Under the pieces are notes generated by a model. The model was not told the origin of the DNA, made no database searches, and worked only from the letters and a program-made list of their open reading frames with translations. The position numbers and the translations under genes are program-made. DNA of 64,000 nucleotides from Episyrphus balteatus. Its lineage: Eukaryota > Arthropoda > Insecta > Diptera > Syrphidae. The stretch lies in assembly GCF_945859705.1 (NCBI RefSeq), contig NC_079135.1, positions 19,780,501 through 19,844,500 of the forward strand, given 5' to 3'. How positions within the stretch are numbered: position 1 is the stretch's first letter; each line of letters starts with the position of its first letter. This document shows, piece by piece, positions 23,422-35,600 of the stretch.

Positions 23422-23888
23422 TTCATAAAACTGCTTTAAGAAGGTTTTTATGTCTACTACGTTATTATTTACTTAACTAACTAATGTTTTTTTAAATCAA
23501 TTCAGAGCTCGATTCCCAATTAAAAAAAAAAAAAAACTACGAACTGACATAAAGATATATGAGGTTAGGAGTCTTAGAGACAATCAATTTGGCAGAGTCT
23601 CTTTTACTCTACCTCAGTTAAATGTTTAACATTATGTGTTAGTGTCTTTTATGAACATAACATTTCAACATTTTCCGGACTTCTTTATTTTTTCCTAAAT
23701 TTTTGACCAAGCATATTTGCTGACCAGAAAAAAATAAATTATGGAAAGCAATATCTTGTCAATTCTAATCGTAGTGGAATATGTACCTTGAATAAATGTG
23801 GTATATTCAGAAAAATCTGATTTGCTTAGAAAAAATGAGTAACTCTCAAGTTTTAGACAGGTACTGGATGATTGGAGAGCATACGACA

Positions 23889-24019
23889 TCGATTGCTTTA
23901 ACCGTTTAAAAGATATTCGTATCCAAATCCTAATGCATTCTGGTCATAAAAAAAGTATTAAAATCAGTGGGCATTAGAGTATGGATACGAATATCTTCTA
24001 AATGGTAAAAGCAATCGAT
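23889..24019. repeat. Short hairpin with ATCGATTGCTTT arms
   Basis: ATCGATTGCTTTAACCGTTT and the following AAAGATATTCGTATCCA pair with TGGATACGAATATCTTCTAA and AAAAGCAATCGAT on the right. The imperfect arms are about 45 bp with a loop of about 40 bp. This is probably a small MITE, although no flanking duplication was identified. Confidence 0.6.
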
Positions 24020-24239
24020 TTAATACCAAAGAACGTTTGAACCCCTAAAAGAAGGCATCTTGTTAATATGATAATAATGACTTTTGTAGAACAATCTGTT
24101 TCCTACAAGCATTATGTCTTGTCCGTTTGATTGTTATTATTGTTCAAAATGTTAAAAAATTAAGAAAACAAAATATTTTTTTAATGATTTTGTCAAACTT
24201 TTGACGGTTAGAAAAACGAAATGATCATTAAAAAAAAAT

Positions 24240-24420
24240 AAACAAAAACTGACTTCCATGGATCAAAACTGGTTTGTATGGTTTATATAGCCAGAACACT
24301 GCAGACACCATAGCTTTCCAATACAAAAAGAATTATCAAAATTGGTTCACTCAGTCCATAGTTATGAAATATGTAACAAACATAAAAAAAAAGAAAATAC
24401 ATACGAATTGAATACCTCCT
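24240..24420 (+). repeat. Dispersed repeat family B, copy 2
   Basis: Shares GACTTCCATGGATCAAAACT, AGCTTTCCAATACAAAAAG, TTGGTTCACTCAGTCCA and TTATGAAAT.GTAACAAACAT with the copies at 446-650 and 41645-41880, in the same order. It lies in the intron of the SAMHD1-like gene, antisense to it. Confidence 0.75.
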
Positions 24421-24657
24421 CCTTGTTGGAAGTCGGTAAAAAGTCTTTAAGGCTTTTTTTTGAAGAGCGTTCAATTTCCTACAAGAATATGTAAAAAAAA
24501 ATTGCTATAAATTCGATTGATAAAAAAATGAGGATCTTCCTATTAATATTAAGAGCCTATATTCGGTCAGTATATTCTAGAGGTGTCTAGAAATCGATTT
24601 TTCGGAGTTTAAAATCAAAAAAATATTCAATTTTTTTTTTACCCAGCCTAATGTATA

Positions 24658-24918
24658 CATGTGCCCATGATTATGAAAGTGGACTAAGTCACTTTTTGCA
24701 TTGTTTGAAGTAAAACTTACATAATAATTTTTTTATAACGATTTAATTATATTTATTTTATGAAATCACTAGAGGAGCAATAAAGAAGATTATTTACTGC
24801 GATTTCGCTTTCAAACGAACTTTACCCCTTAAACAATAATTATTTTTAGGCTAGATTTGATGCCATTTTTAGGAGTGACTTTCCAGGAGTCCACTTTCAT
24901 AATTAAGGGCACACATAT
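24658..24918. repeat. Inverted-repeat element with ATGTGCCCATGATTATG ends
   Basis: The left end ATGTGCCCATGATTATGAAA is followed by GTGGACTAAGTCACTTTT. The right end, reverse complemented, gives ATGTGTGCCCTTAATTATGA followed by AAGTGGACTCCTGGAAAGTCACTCCT. The imperfect arms are about 45 bp and enclose about 170 bp. This is the structure of a small MITE; target duplication is uncertain. Confidence 0.6.
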
Positions 24919-26889
24919 GTAAGTAATTAGTTGAGTGAAGTGGAGTGAATTTCGGAAGGTAGCATTCTTAAAACAAGAACTCAAAACAATGTGAAGTTAT
25001 TTACTTTCAGAGGAAAAAAAATGTCTTCTATTTATGTTAGTTCAAAAGGTGAACTATGTATGTTAATAATAGGTTTGATAGGGCTGGTGACCTAGTTCAT
25101 TAAACTAAAGTTATTGCCACGAATCAAGACTTTTTCAATGATGAGCTTAAAGTATTGCGCCGTTAGAAAAATCATTTGAACAAAAGAACACAATTTTCAA
25201 TAAACGATATCGGTTTAACTCTAAATTGCCAAGTAAATAGAAAGTACAAGAACGAGTATACAAAAATTAACCTAATTAAGGAGTATGAATTCTACCATTG
25301 GCAACTTATGTTGAATTGCGTGCAGAAAAAAACGACAAAGCTGCCGGAAATGAAACCAATGAAATTATCAAAAAAAAAAAAAAAAAAATAACAATGTTGA
25401 TATCGAGGATCACTTAGAAATCACGAATCAATTCAACAGCTTTTTCATTAATAGCATTGTTGAATTGAACAAAAATACACACAAAAATTTAGTTTGATAG
25501 ACATCGATCTAATTCTCTGCCTAATGATATTAAAATTAAAAAAACACTGTTTTACAGCTTCAGAAACTTTTAAGAAAATATGTTACACAAAATTTGTAAA
25601 AACTGTTATAAAAATGGAAATATGTACATAAAAACTAGAGATGCCGCGAACACTGGTTTGGCCGAATACCGAATATTCGGCCAAGGACACTCAGAAAAAA
25701 ACGTTGGTAATTTCAAAAATTTTATAATTTGTTTCAAGAATAGATGTATGTAGCTTAAAAAATTCCCAACAACATCGTATTGTAACGATGAATAACTGAA
25801 CTACTTTTAAGATAAATGTCTGAACACACTACCTAGTACTGCAAAGGTAGACATCTAAAATCGAATTATATATGAGGACTGTTCGCCAAGATCGAACGGC
25901 GGACCCATACAAGTGGTGGTCAACACATACTACAAAATTTCATATTTTGACAAAATTTGAGGAGCTGATTTCCAGCTATCGGAAAAAAATTGGAAAATGA
26001 GATACATATGCATGTCATTTTTTAGGTCTTTTCAACGCGCGTCTGATTCAATCAAAAATAATTTTCTTAACAGCACACAGAGATAGTTATTCAATGTCAA
26101 AAAACGACTTTATTTCCAAAACAGCCTATTGAACACCAAATATTTTTTCCAAAATGGCCTACGCAAAATGTTCTTTCCAATAAGGTCTCTTCAGTAAAAA
26201 AAAATATCAATTTGACGTATGATAAAATGCCTCATTACGATGATGGAGGAGTTACAAAAGTAGTTTTCGTCATCACTTAGTTCCGTTCGTCCATCTGTAC
26301 AGCGTGCTAGGACCTAAACGGTCTAACGATTTTAATTAAAATTTTTGTACTTAAGGGTTTTAGTAAATAATATTAAGAATCTGTGTTTTTAGTTTTTCTC
26401 AAAAATTTGGATAATGCTTGTGATTTTTTGCGAAAATTGACTTATTTTTTAGCTTATTTCGTACCAATTTTTTTCAAAATTTACAGACTGTTATTTCTTA
26501 TCATTAAAAAAAAAATGAAATATAGAGCTATTCAAATAACCAAAATAGACACTCTAAATTACAAGAGCAAGTACGTTCGATCCAGAAACGCATTTTAATT
26601 CAATTTCATTTATAAAAATGTATTTTTGTTTCTTGTTATAAACTAAAACACTGATATTGATAAATGTTTATTTACAAAAATTTTTTAAAAAAATCGTGAT
26701 TTTACCTGCAAAAGAAGATTTTTTAATAGTTTTACTTCCAAAAGAAGACATAACGCAATTATACTCGCACTTTCAAAAGCAGATATACCGACTTTTTAAT
26801 AAGGAATTTTCAATATTAAGACTTGAGATATATTTATTTTGAAAACTTTAATTTTATTAAAATTTCGTAAAGAATAAATTTGTAGAATA

Positions 26890-28083
26890 GTGGAGTAACT
26901 AAAGCTCAAAAATTGGCAATATTAGGGAACCCGGCCGAACAGCTTAGATTTTGATGATCTTTTTTTTCAAACGTCGGTAATTAAAAATACTTTAAAGTCT
27001 ATAGATTAAAAATTGCCGGTGTTGCCGTTTTGATTTTTTAGATTTAATTGAAGATTTTTGTGAACAAAAACAAATTTTTTTCAAAAATTTTTCTTAAATT
27101 TCATAAATCAATTGATGCCAAAAGATTGTCTAGGAAATTCAAGGAAAAAAAATATACGGGAGTGAGGGACAATCTTCCATAGTTCAAGCGATAGATGCAA
27201 TTTTCTTATTAATTGACTTCAAACACAAAAAAAATAAATTGCACGACTGGGGTCGCACGTACTTGCTCTTATGCTTAATGTAACTATAATGTTAAAGCTT
27301 TTTATTCAAAAAATTTAAAATTTGATATTTTGAAGAAATTTCATAAGTAGTATAAAAAAAATTAAATCTGGTTTTATAATTAATTAAACTCCGTTTTAAA
27401 TTATCTTAAAAAAAAAAACAAATATGCCATTTTATTTCTCGTATAAAAAGGTATTTTTAGAAAAAAATTTTCGAAAATTGTAGGAGCCGTTTTTTAAAAA
27501 AATAGTTTTTTATATATAAAAATTTTTTAACATTTTTCAAAAAAAAAGTTGGTATGCCATATTGAAGAAATAATTAATTTACACATAAAAACTAAATTTC
27601 AAAATTTTTCATTGATCCGTTTTCAAAAAATTGATTTTTCAAAAAAAAATTTTGAAATATTTTTTAAAAAACCAAAAATGCGTTTTTTGAAAATTTTCTA
27701 AAATTTTAATATTGTCTTTACTTACACACTTTTGTATAAAAATTTTTATTTAAATCGGGTTAATGTTGTACGAGATATTCAGAAACGAAAAAAACCGTTC
27801 TATGACAGGTACCGTTAATAGCGGTACAAAAAATATTTTTTTTATTTAAAAAGTTGGCTCTTATGTGTAGTACTACACACAAAAATTTTAATCAAAATCG
27901 TTAGAGCCGTTTTTGAAAAAAATTAACTTTTCTATTTCCGTTATATGGCAGGTACCGTTAGTTTTGGTCATAAAAAAAAAATTTCAATTTCCCCTCTAGG
28001 GAATCACCAAAAACTGCTAACTACCAAGTTTGAAAAAAATCACTTCACTCGTTTAGGCTGCAGCTCCAGATAGAGACAGACAC

Positions 28084-28120
<37 letters not shown>

Positions 28121-29402
28121 ATTGCCGGACCCACTTTTTTGGCATTCTCCATCATCGTAATGTCATGTAAAATTGTTATCTCGAGTTCGATTTTTTTTAC
28201 GAATCCTAAACTTGCCCTATAGTACCTATATCGCAAGTAAAAATATTTGAACACAACGGCAACACCTACAATATTCAAATATACATTTTTTTAAAGCTAG
28301 AAGCTTAGTCATATATGTAAAATTAAAATTAAGTTAATTGAATGAATGACTTTTGAAAGAATGGTAATTGAACTCAGATTTTTGAAAAAAAAAAAATTAT
28401 TGAAAAAATTTTAACATGTCGTTTTTTAAACTTGGTCGTAATATAAAATGCATTTATTTTCAAATTTTTTTGGCCGGATTTATTATGATTTCAAATTATA
28501 AAAGGAAATGTCAATATGTATTACGGTTTATGAAAAAAATTAAAAAGTATTTCATTTTCGAAGAACTTTTTTTAATAAAAGTTTTGAAAAAAAATGTAAC
28601 TTATTTTTTTTTTTAAGTTCAACATCTGAACATAAAATTATTTTTTATTCATTTAATAACCCTTACTGTTGAAAGTTAAATAGCAAAAATTTAAAGTTCC
28701 TATTTACCACAGTCTTTGAGAAAATTAATTATTTCATTTCAAAAATTCAGTTTTAATAAAAAAAACCATTGAAATTGAAGTAATTTTTCATTTTTTTTTT
28801 TTCAAAAGTGTGATATATTTTACCTTTTTTGCTTCCAAATTCAACTGATAATATTTATGGCCAAAAATTTTTTTTAAATAAATTCATATTTTATTAGAAA
28901 AAGTTTGGAAAAAAGTCATTTTAAATTTTTCTAATAACATTTTTTTTTTAAATTCTGAGTTTGAGGACCATTTTTTCAAAAAGTCTTGATTAAATTTAGT
29001 GGATTTAAATTTAAGCGATAAGAATGAGCTTCTGGCTTTTTAAAAATGTATTTTAAAATATTGTAGGTGTTGCCGTTATTTTCAAAATATTTTTTTTGTG
29101 TTTGAGGTCAGAATGTTAGAAAATTGCATTTATCGCTTAAACGATGGAAGATTGTCCCTTACTGCCTCATATATATTTTCCTTAAATTACCTAGAGAATC
29201 TTTTGCTATCATTTGTTTTATGAAATTTAAGCAAAAAAAAGGTTTTGTTAAAAAAAAAATTAATTTTAATTTTAAAAAACAATACGGCAACACCGGCAAT
29301 TTTTAATCTATAGACTTTAATTACCTACGTTTGAAAAAAAAAAATCGTCACAATCAGAGCTGTTCGGCCGGGTTCCCTAATAATTTGCTTTTGTTACTCT
29401 AC
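26890..29402. mobile_element. 2.5-kb element with long inverted repeats nested in the hAT element
   Basis: Ends are GTGGAGTAAC at 26890 and GTTACTCTAC ending at 29402. Inverted similarity continues inward for roughly 330 bp: GGGAACCCGGCCGAACAGCT, CTATAGATTAAAAATTGCCG and GGACAATCTTCCAT occur on the left and their complements on the right. Possible 7-bp target duplications TAGAATA/TAGAAGA match at six positions. Inside are a (CAGA)n run at 28085-28120 and repeats with GGTACCGTTA words that also occur near 8900. No transposase is recognised. Confidence 0.75.
28085..28120. repeat. (CAGA)n microsatellite
   Basis: About nine perfect CAGA units inside the nested inverted-repeat element. It reads as a SVCLSVCLSV-type peptide on the minus strand, which has no coding meaning. 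Confidence 0.95.
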
Positions 29403-29487
29403 TAGAAGATTATTTTGCTCTATATCTTCTGTATTACGAAGTAAAGGTTTTTGGCATTTTACTCAAAACTACCTTCAGGTCAGATAG

Positions 29488-29673
29488 CTGGTTTCAGAAA
29501 TCACCTCCTCATTTGCTAAAGTCTACCTTTCTTCTCCTGGGACAAGTGTTTACAGTGAAAGACTATTTTTCGAAGCAGGAAGAGTCTACAAAGATAAACG
29601 TAATCGTTTACTACCAACAAATGCGGAACAAATAGTTTTCACAACACCACAACTTGCCCTTAGTAGATTTTAA
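29488..29673 (+). pseudogene. hAT transposase C-terminal remnant
   Basis: An open 61-residue stretch ends in TAA. It contains AKVYLSSPGTSVYSERLFFE and DKRNRLLPTNAEQIVF, matching the hAT dimerisation-domain pattern in which family members show YL..PATS..SER.FS.AG and .KRNRL.P...E.L.F. A stop codon immediately upstream and the nested insertion separate it from any catalytic part, so this is a fragment of the element at 25636-29859. Confidence 0.85.
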
Positions 29674-30397
29674 GTGCTAAAATTAAAATTTTTTAATAAA
29701 ACACACATTTTGGTATAATAATTTATGTCTTTTTTCTTCTCCATTTGGTATTCGGTATTCGGCCGAATAGTTAAACTATTCGGCCGAATACCGAATACCA
29801 GAAAAATAGGCAGAATAGGCCGAATACCGAATAGTGGCCGAATGTTCGCGGCATCTCTAATAAAAACCCTGTTATTATTATTTTAAAAAGCCTACGAAGA
29901 TATTTTTGAAGATCTTGCCAAAGTTCAAGCTTTTAACCCCATTAATGTCTTGTTCGCTTAGTTTTATTTATCAATTGGTATAATTATATCCCTTGCTACT
30001 TCTGTGTTATGTGAATCAACAAATTGCATTTAATTTTAATATCTTATAAGAAAATTTATCAACAAATTTATCGTTACCTATTACAAAAATTTTTGTTTTT
30101 TTAATTTATTTAAATCTTATTCAAATGTAAATATTTTTTAAACAAAACTAGTGGTAAATTTGCCTAAGGTTACGCAGAGAGCCTACGTTTGTTTTTCATT
30201 ATACAACTTTTATTTCAAAAGATATGACTGTTATTAAATCTAAAGTTTTTCAGTTTAACTACTTAAATAGAGTTTCAGCAGAGAAATGCACCACGTTATT
30301 TTATCAAAGGCTCTTTTAGAATTGTTTTAAATGTATTCATTTTACATAAAAAAAATTATTTTTTTAAGTGTCACATCATTAAACTTTATATACTTAC

Positions 30398-30719
30398 TGT
30401 AACAACTTTTCTATAAAAATCAGGTATTTTAAGATCTTTGGTATTCTTTTCAAGTGCATCTAATGTTTTATCAGCTAAATAATATGTCCTGTAATAAAAT
30501 GAGGTAGATTAATTAAATAAATTGAAATTTAATAAACAAATTTATTCATACAAACCCAATACAATGATCATGACGATTACTATTTGCTTGTGGCAAAGTT
30601 TTGTACGTTACACCAAGTTGTTTAATTTTTTTAAGCCTTTGAAAATGTGGAGTTTGAATGATATTAAGAATATGCTTTGGAATAATTATAGTTCCATGAA
30701 CAACATCCGTGAGCTCCAT
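30398..30719 (-). CDS. SAMHD1-like dNTP triphosphohydrolase, coding exons 1-2
   Basis: Minus-strand exon 1 is 30719-30556 and exon 2 is 30488-30398. Exon 1 begins exactly at an ATG after TTTACAG and encodes MELTDVVHGTIIIPKHILNI, then FQRLKKIKQLG and NRHDHCIG. These match DPIHGHIELHP, FQRLRYIKQLG and NRFEHSLG of SAMHD1. His52 corresponds to metal ligand His167. The junction GG|G restores IGTYYLADKTLDALEKN in exon 2, which ends VVT in phase 0 and joins the HD exon 8 kb away. The exon 1 donor (GG|GTTTGT) is non-ideal. Because the ATG lies at the splice acceptor, translation either starts right there after a 5' UTR exon or an unseen upstream exon adds residues. No SAM domain was found upstream. 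Confidence 0.85.
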
Positions 30720-31357
30720 CTGTAAATTATATTCAAATAATTCTTATATTCTTTTGAACTTGCAACAAAAGACAATTTAAATAAAGAGAATAACCAGATA
30801 AGATAAATGCAATTCAATCAAACAATAAGGAAGCTAATTTGTTAAAAAGATAACAATACATTTATATTGCTATTGACTCTTGAAAGCAGACACCTCGAAA
30901 GTTAATGGTATCAAGGTTTAGTAGTCGGTGAAGGTATTCACCTTTTGCAGAGAATCTTGTGTGTTTTTGTTAGCCTTTAGCAAGATTCACAAACGAACAT
31001 TGAAAAAAAGTAAACTTTCTATTCCGATGCCGATAATCTTGTAAGCTATTTATAGAATGAATGACTAATTGACAACACTTTGTTGCATTCATTTGTTTGT
31101 TTATTACTCATTTACATGCCACTTGGTGGAACGTGCTGATAAGAAAATATTACGTTTAGTTTACTTTTATTTAAACAAACAAGAAGTTTAATCAAGTTTC
31201 ATTTTTATATTTTTTTTGCAAGGTATTGTTTAGATGTGTTTTTTTTTTTAGGAGATTGAAATAACATACAAAAGATTTTAAATGCATTAAATTGTCTAGC
31301 TATTTATCGAGATGTTAATAGTGATTTATTTTAAATAAAAATAAAGATTTATTTACC

Positions 31358-31440
31358 TTGACTACGAACTATGCACGAAAATGGTTGTGGTTGAAGTGAA
31401 GCAAAAGTGACATTTGCTGTCACTTTGACAAGATAGTAAA
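31358..31440 (-). promoter_or_regulatory. Probable 5' UTR exon and start region of the SAMHD1-like gene
   Basis: On the minus strand, GTCAAG|GTAAAT at 31357/31356 is a good donor about 640 bases upstream of the first coding exon. The preceding 80 bases are less AT-rich than the surroundings. They hold only a short upstream ATG frame that stops before the splice site. An exon here would supply the untranslated leader. The transcription start itself cannot be placed. Confidence 0.4.
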
Positions 31441-32280
31441 TTGATAGGGCGTGTTCGTTTTTAAAACTGTCTGAATAGGTGTGTTCATTTTAAATAGTCC
31501 CAATAGACGTGTCCCATGAATAGACATTTTATTGATTTTTTTAATGGCACGTTTATAAACAAGAAAAGAGGTATTAAGGCCTTAACTACATTGCGTCGCC
31601 TCAATAAAATATTGTCGTATGTGCAAAATTGAGGTTTTGAGATTTGAATGCAGTTTTGCTAATTGATTTTTTCTCCTTCATTCTGTGAAATCCGTTTTTC
31701 GATATCTGTATCCGTTTCCGAGATAATCGCTATGCATTTTGTCGTATGTGTAGGTTTACAAACATTTTCAGTTGCTTTTTGTCGTAAGTGCACAGAAAAC
31801 GTGCACATACGACAAAAAATATCACATACTACAATTTTTTCATACAAATCTGTGTTTTTCTTCGTTCGGTAAATTATTGTCGTATGTGCTGTTTTTGCAA
31901 CACATACAACAATATTTTACTGGAATTTCAGTAAACGTTTGTCGTTTGTCCCATAAGGAAATACACTGACGAGTGTAATTTCAGTTGCAATCAAGATGTC
32001 GAGCAGGTCGGACGAGTCGACCTGCGCCAAGTTTATCCGAGGAGCATATGCTCTATTTTATGCATACAAAATGCATAAAATAGTGGTTTTATGATTTTAT
32101 TAATTTAGCATACGTAACGAAATATTGGAAGATGAATTCTTTGATGCCGATCCTTTAGGTTCCCCCAATGTTTCAAATCCAGTGACAATGAAAACTTGGC
32201 CCTACGAAATTTGTATGAAGCTTTTATCGTGCTATCTTAAAACCTTAATAATTTTAATTCACCTTGAATAGTAATGCCCA

Positions 32281-32421
32281 CTTTTCACGAGTCGATTTTA
32301 GCCGCACGATATGTGGGTAGACTAGGATTTTTCTATGGGGATTGTCACTTTAGTCGCCTGCGACTTACGTTCACACGGGTCGAAAAGCTTCGCCGCAACG
32401 CAAAAATCTACTCGTGAAAAG
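32281..32421. repeat. Nested hairpin with CTTTTCACGAGT ends
   Basis: CTTTTCACGAGTCGATTTT at the left pairs with AAATCTACTCGTGAAAAG at the right; the element is 141 bp and GC-richer than its host. It is probably a MITE inserted into the larger GTCGTATGTG element. Confidence 0.65.
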
Positions 32422-32574
32422 TCCCCATAACTTAATTTTAGTAAACTGTGATCCCATTAATTCTAAAATTGCTTTAAAAATAATGTACCTATTATTTTTT
32501 TTTTTCTATTTATGTGATTTTATCTTTAGGAAAGAATTTTACTGTGAAGTCTATAACCCATAGTAATATACCTA

Positions 32575-32762
32575 CCCGAATTAAGCGAAACCTCGATTTT
32601 AACAAAAAATAAAACATAAATCTCACTTCCAAATTAAAAAAGTTCTATCATTTTATAGGTAAACTGCTTCTATCTAAACCAATTGTTTAGAAGTTAGATG
32701 TAGGTATGTTATTTTACCATTGATGTTTTTTGTTAAAATCGAGTTTTGCTAAACTCGGGTTA
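32575..32762. repeat. Nested hairpin with CCCGAATTAAGCGAAACCTC end
   Basis: CCCGAATTAAGCGAAACCTC, then GATTTTAACAAAAAA, pairs with TTTTTTGTTAAAATCGAG and TTTTGCTAAACTCGGG on the right. The arms are about 35 bp in a 188-bp unit. This is a second small insertion inside the GTCGTATGTG element. Confidence 0.65.
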
Positions 32763-33176
32763 TTGCCAGGAGCCAATGTGATTTTAAAAAGTTAATAAAT
32801 TAACGTTAGATATTTGTTTTTCGCATTGAATTTGACATCTATTTGTCGTTTGTCGTAAACAAGTTTCGAATAAAACTTTGCTTATTTTTGTCGTATGTGT
32901 CATCAATTTTTCGTATGTGTTTGGCTAACAAATAGTTTCTGTGAAAACGTAACATACGACATCGGCATATTGGAGAAAATTGACTATTATTTGTTTCTGG
33001 ATTGGAATATTGAAATAATTCTAACATAATTCAATAGACAAATATTTTCTGTATTATGTCATGATATTTTTAAAAAAATTCACCGTACAGTTTTCGAGAA
33101 AAAAAATCTGAACTTAAATTGCGTTTTCCCAAAAGTAGCCGAATGTAACATACGACATTATTTTATTGAGGCGACG

Positions 33177-35600
33177 ATTGGCCAATTTTTGCATAAGTAC
33201 AAAAGTACAAATATTTTCTTTCTCGCTAACACAATTTGTTTTTTAAACAGAGTATACAAATTGTTTTTTAGACCAAAAAAAAATAAGCTTTATGCATACT
33301 TTTTGTAATTTTTCCATTTTGAAAAATCACCACAAAATCAGTTTGATAATGTCGCACAATTATTACAAGACTGTAGTAACTCAAAAAAAAAAAAACAAAT
33401 GTCTCACTGGATTAGCGAAAATCTTTTTATTTACAATCAAAATTATAAGAAAATAATGTTATTGTGTAAAATATGATGGCACCTCAAGCAAACTTTTTGG
33501 GTCAATGCAGTTAAGGCTTAGTATAAAATATAAGAAATATTCATAAAATGGTGTAAACTCTTTGTGAACCTAGTAAAATGATAAATGTGGTAAACGAACT
33601 GTCAACCCAACTTAAACAACAGATTCTTTCTGTAAATTGAAACAAGTTGTTTTTAGAAGTTCGAAATTGTTTAACAAACTCTAATAAGTTGTTTAAATAC
33701 TGTTAAAGAAACTTAACCGAAGAAAACTTGTTTTTCATATAAGCTTCGGGTAATGAACTTATAGAATTTAACCTTCCGAAGGCAAGTGGGGTTACCCATC
33801 ACCCCATCACGACAGCCTACTACTATTGGAATGGCGGTTAACTTGTGGGTACTGTACATACTTTTATACACACATCATACATACGTAGGTTTTCCTTTCA
33901 CGAGAAACACACAAAATTACTTTTACATATACATACACACGTATTTACATACATTTATTACAAGGCAATTTTCGGAGAGAAAAAAAGCTCATCAAAAGAA
34001 AATAAATATTTTGGTATAGGTCATCTCTATGATAAAACAAAACAAGTATTCAATACCCTTGAGAACTTTTCCTTAAAGGAAGATTTTGCGCATTGGGGAT
34101 ACTATAGTTTTTTTTTTTTATGTCTCGGGGAATATTTATAGATTTGTAGTATAGGTATAGATACATAATGGAAGAACAAAGTCTATGATATAATGATATT
34201 GTCCCAGGTCATTGGTCCAATGACTTATAATATAATTAATTTTTTGAAGGGCATATCAAGGTCACGTGAAAATACCGAATGAAAAATAAAATCCTTAAAG
34301 TATCTACAAATAAAAGTTATGTGTGATTCCATTCTACTGTCAAATTTGTGTGTTAGAAAATGATTTCAGTTAGAATGTTCGGAAAAACACAGACGCCAAA
34401 TTTCAGAATTTAATGGAAATTCTTTGTGGAATGAGTTTTCTTTCCACTTTCTGTCTAGACTCTGCTTTCTGTTACATGTACAGAACAGACACGATTGCTC
34501 TCACATTTTTGAAGTGTGTGATAGTGTGAGCATGCTTATGGTCCGTTTCCGTTGTCACCATTGGGCAATTTGATGCATGATTTTTTTTTATTTTTAATGA
34601 ATTTTCGTGCTTTTTTATATTATACATATTAACTTTCACAAGAATAAAATATTCTTGCGTGAAACGGTGGTAAACCCGGCAATCATTTACGGAACATCTA
34701 AAAAACACCTGCTATAATTTTTAAAACGATTGCTGCTCATTTTGATCCACTTGTGACAAAGTTAGATTAAAAATGAGTAGGTCACTGTGGCGTATACGTA
34801 ACTTTTTTTTGTTTATTGAACAATCTTAGTACGCAGATCTCGCAGAGCTGGCATTTTTCGTCCATTTAATTTGTAACACATACAAATGTACAATTTGGAA
34901 CAAAAATGTGTGTAGGTACTGTGGCAAACAAGTTCCTACTTTATAAATAAAAAAAGAATATTCTTTGAGCGTTATTAACGTTACCGTCCATAAAACCATT
35001 TTCTTGATTTTAACGAAAATTTGTAAAAAAAAAAATTAAATTTTATATTTGAAAAATCATTTTTTGAAAACGAATTAATGAATTTTTTTTTTTTTTGGAA
35101 ACTTTGTTTTCATGTCTTGATTCATATTTTTTTCTAATGAGATTTCAATTTTTCGTTTTTTTTTCAAAGTTTTGAAAATTTTAAGTTTTGAAAATTCTTG
35201 TATTTTAAAAAGAAAAGACTTTTAAATAAATTTATGTATATTTTTTTTTTGTTTTTATTTTACTATTTAGAACTTTTAATTAAAAATATTTTTTTATGAA
35301 TTTTTAATACCTAAACATAAAATAAATTATTATTTTTATTATTAGTTTTTATACAAAAAGGAGGAAACAGAGCCATCAGTCTCAAAAAACGTCTTTAAAA
35401 CATTTTTAAAAGATATAAAAGAAACTACATTTCGGAACACCTGTTGGTATAAGACCATGTCAATGCGATTAATAATACTTTTTTATCAGTCTGAAATGGC
35501 AACTCATAATATCATCTTTTAAATTGCTCACATTACGTGAGAGTTTGAATGTTTACTTGATAGTTTTTTAACTCAGTTATAGCTAAAACGTGCAAAGTAA
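33177..35600. other. Intergenic DNA between the SAMHD1-like gene and the Gbs promoter region
   Basis: No gene supported. Contents include A/T-run DNA, a stretch near 33785-33960 with CATACA-type repeats, one copy of the GTTACGTATACGCCACAGTG motif (minus strand, near 34775-34800), and a patch near 34440-34700 with ordinary base composition but no recognised ORF. The two flanking genes point away from each other, so regulatory sequence for both may lie here. Confidence 0.5.

Larger units (their letters stand above)
25636..29859 (+). mobile_element. hAT-superfamily DNA transposon (non-functional)
   Basis: Terminal inverted repeats TAGAGATGCCGCGAACA/TGTTCGCGGCATCTCTA bound a 4224-bp element. It is flanked on both sides by the identical 8-bp direct repeat ATAAAAAC (25628-25635 and 29860-29867). 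An 8-bp duplication and an AGAGATG-type end are hallmarks of hAT elements. Subterminal GGCCGAATACCGAATA repeats occur at both ends, in inverted orientation. The right part still encodes the hAT C-terminal dimerisation region (29488-29673). The middle has been displaced by a second inverted-repeat element. The perfect target duplication suggests a relatively recent insertion, while the interrupted transposase shows it cannot move itself. Confidence 0.92.
22370..30397 (-). other. 8-kb intron 2 of the SAMHD1-like gene
   Basis: Bounded by donor ACA|GTAAGT (minus strand, at 30397) and acceptor TTTTAG at 22370, phase 0. The intron is mostly transposon-derived: a 1-kb inverted-repeat element, two short hairpins, a family B copy, and a 4.2-kb hAT element with another element nested inside. 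Between these I see only A/T-run DNA and short ORFs without family resemblance. Confidence 0.8.
31594..33176. mobile_element. 1.6-kb element rich in GTCGTATGTG words
   Basis: Inverted ends are CGTCGCCTCAATAAAATA (left) and the complement of CGTCGCCTCAATAAAATAAT (right), both running on into TGTCGTATGT. Both sides are flanked by ATTG. Copies of GTCGTATGTG or its complement occur at about 31613, 31741, 31806, 31889, 32889, 32946 and 33149, with degenerate ones between. Two smaller inverted repeats are embedded (32281-32421 and 32575-32762), as is a 13-bp perfect stem at 32053-32083. No transposase was recognised. It lies just upstream of the SAMHD1-like 5' end. Confidence 0.65.

Noticed and set aside
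28045..28278. 77-residue ORF with SVCLSVCLSV stretch resembling a signal peptide
   Set aside because: The hydrophobic stretch is the (CAGA)n microsatellite read on the minus strand within a transposon.
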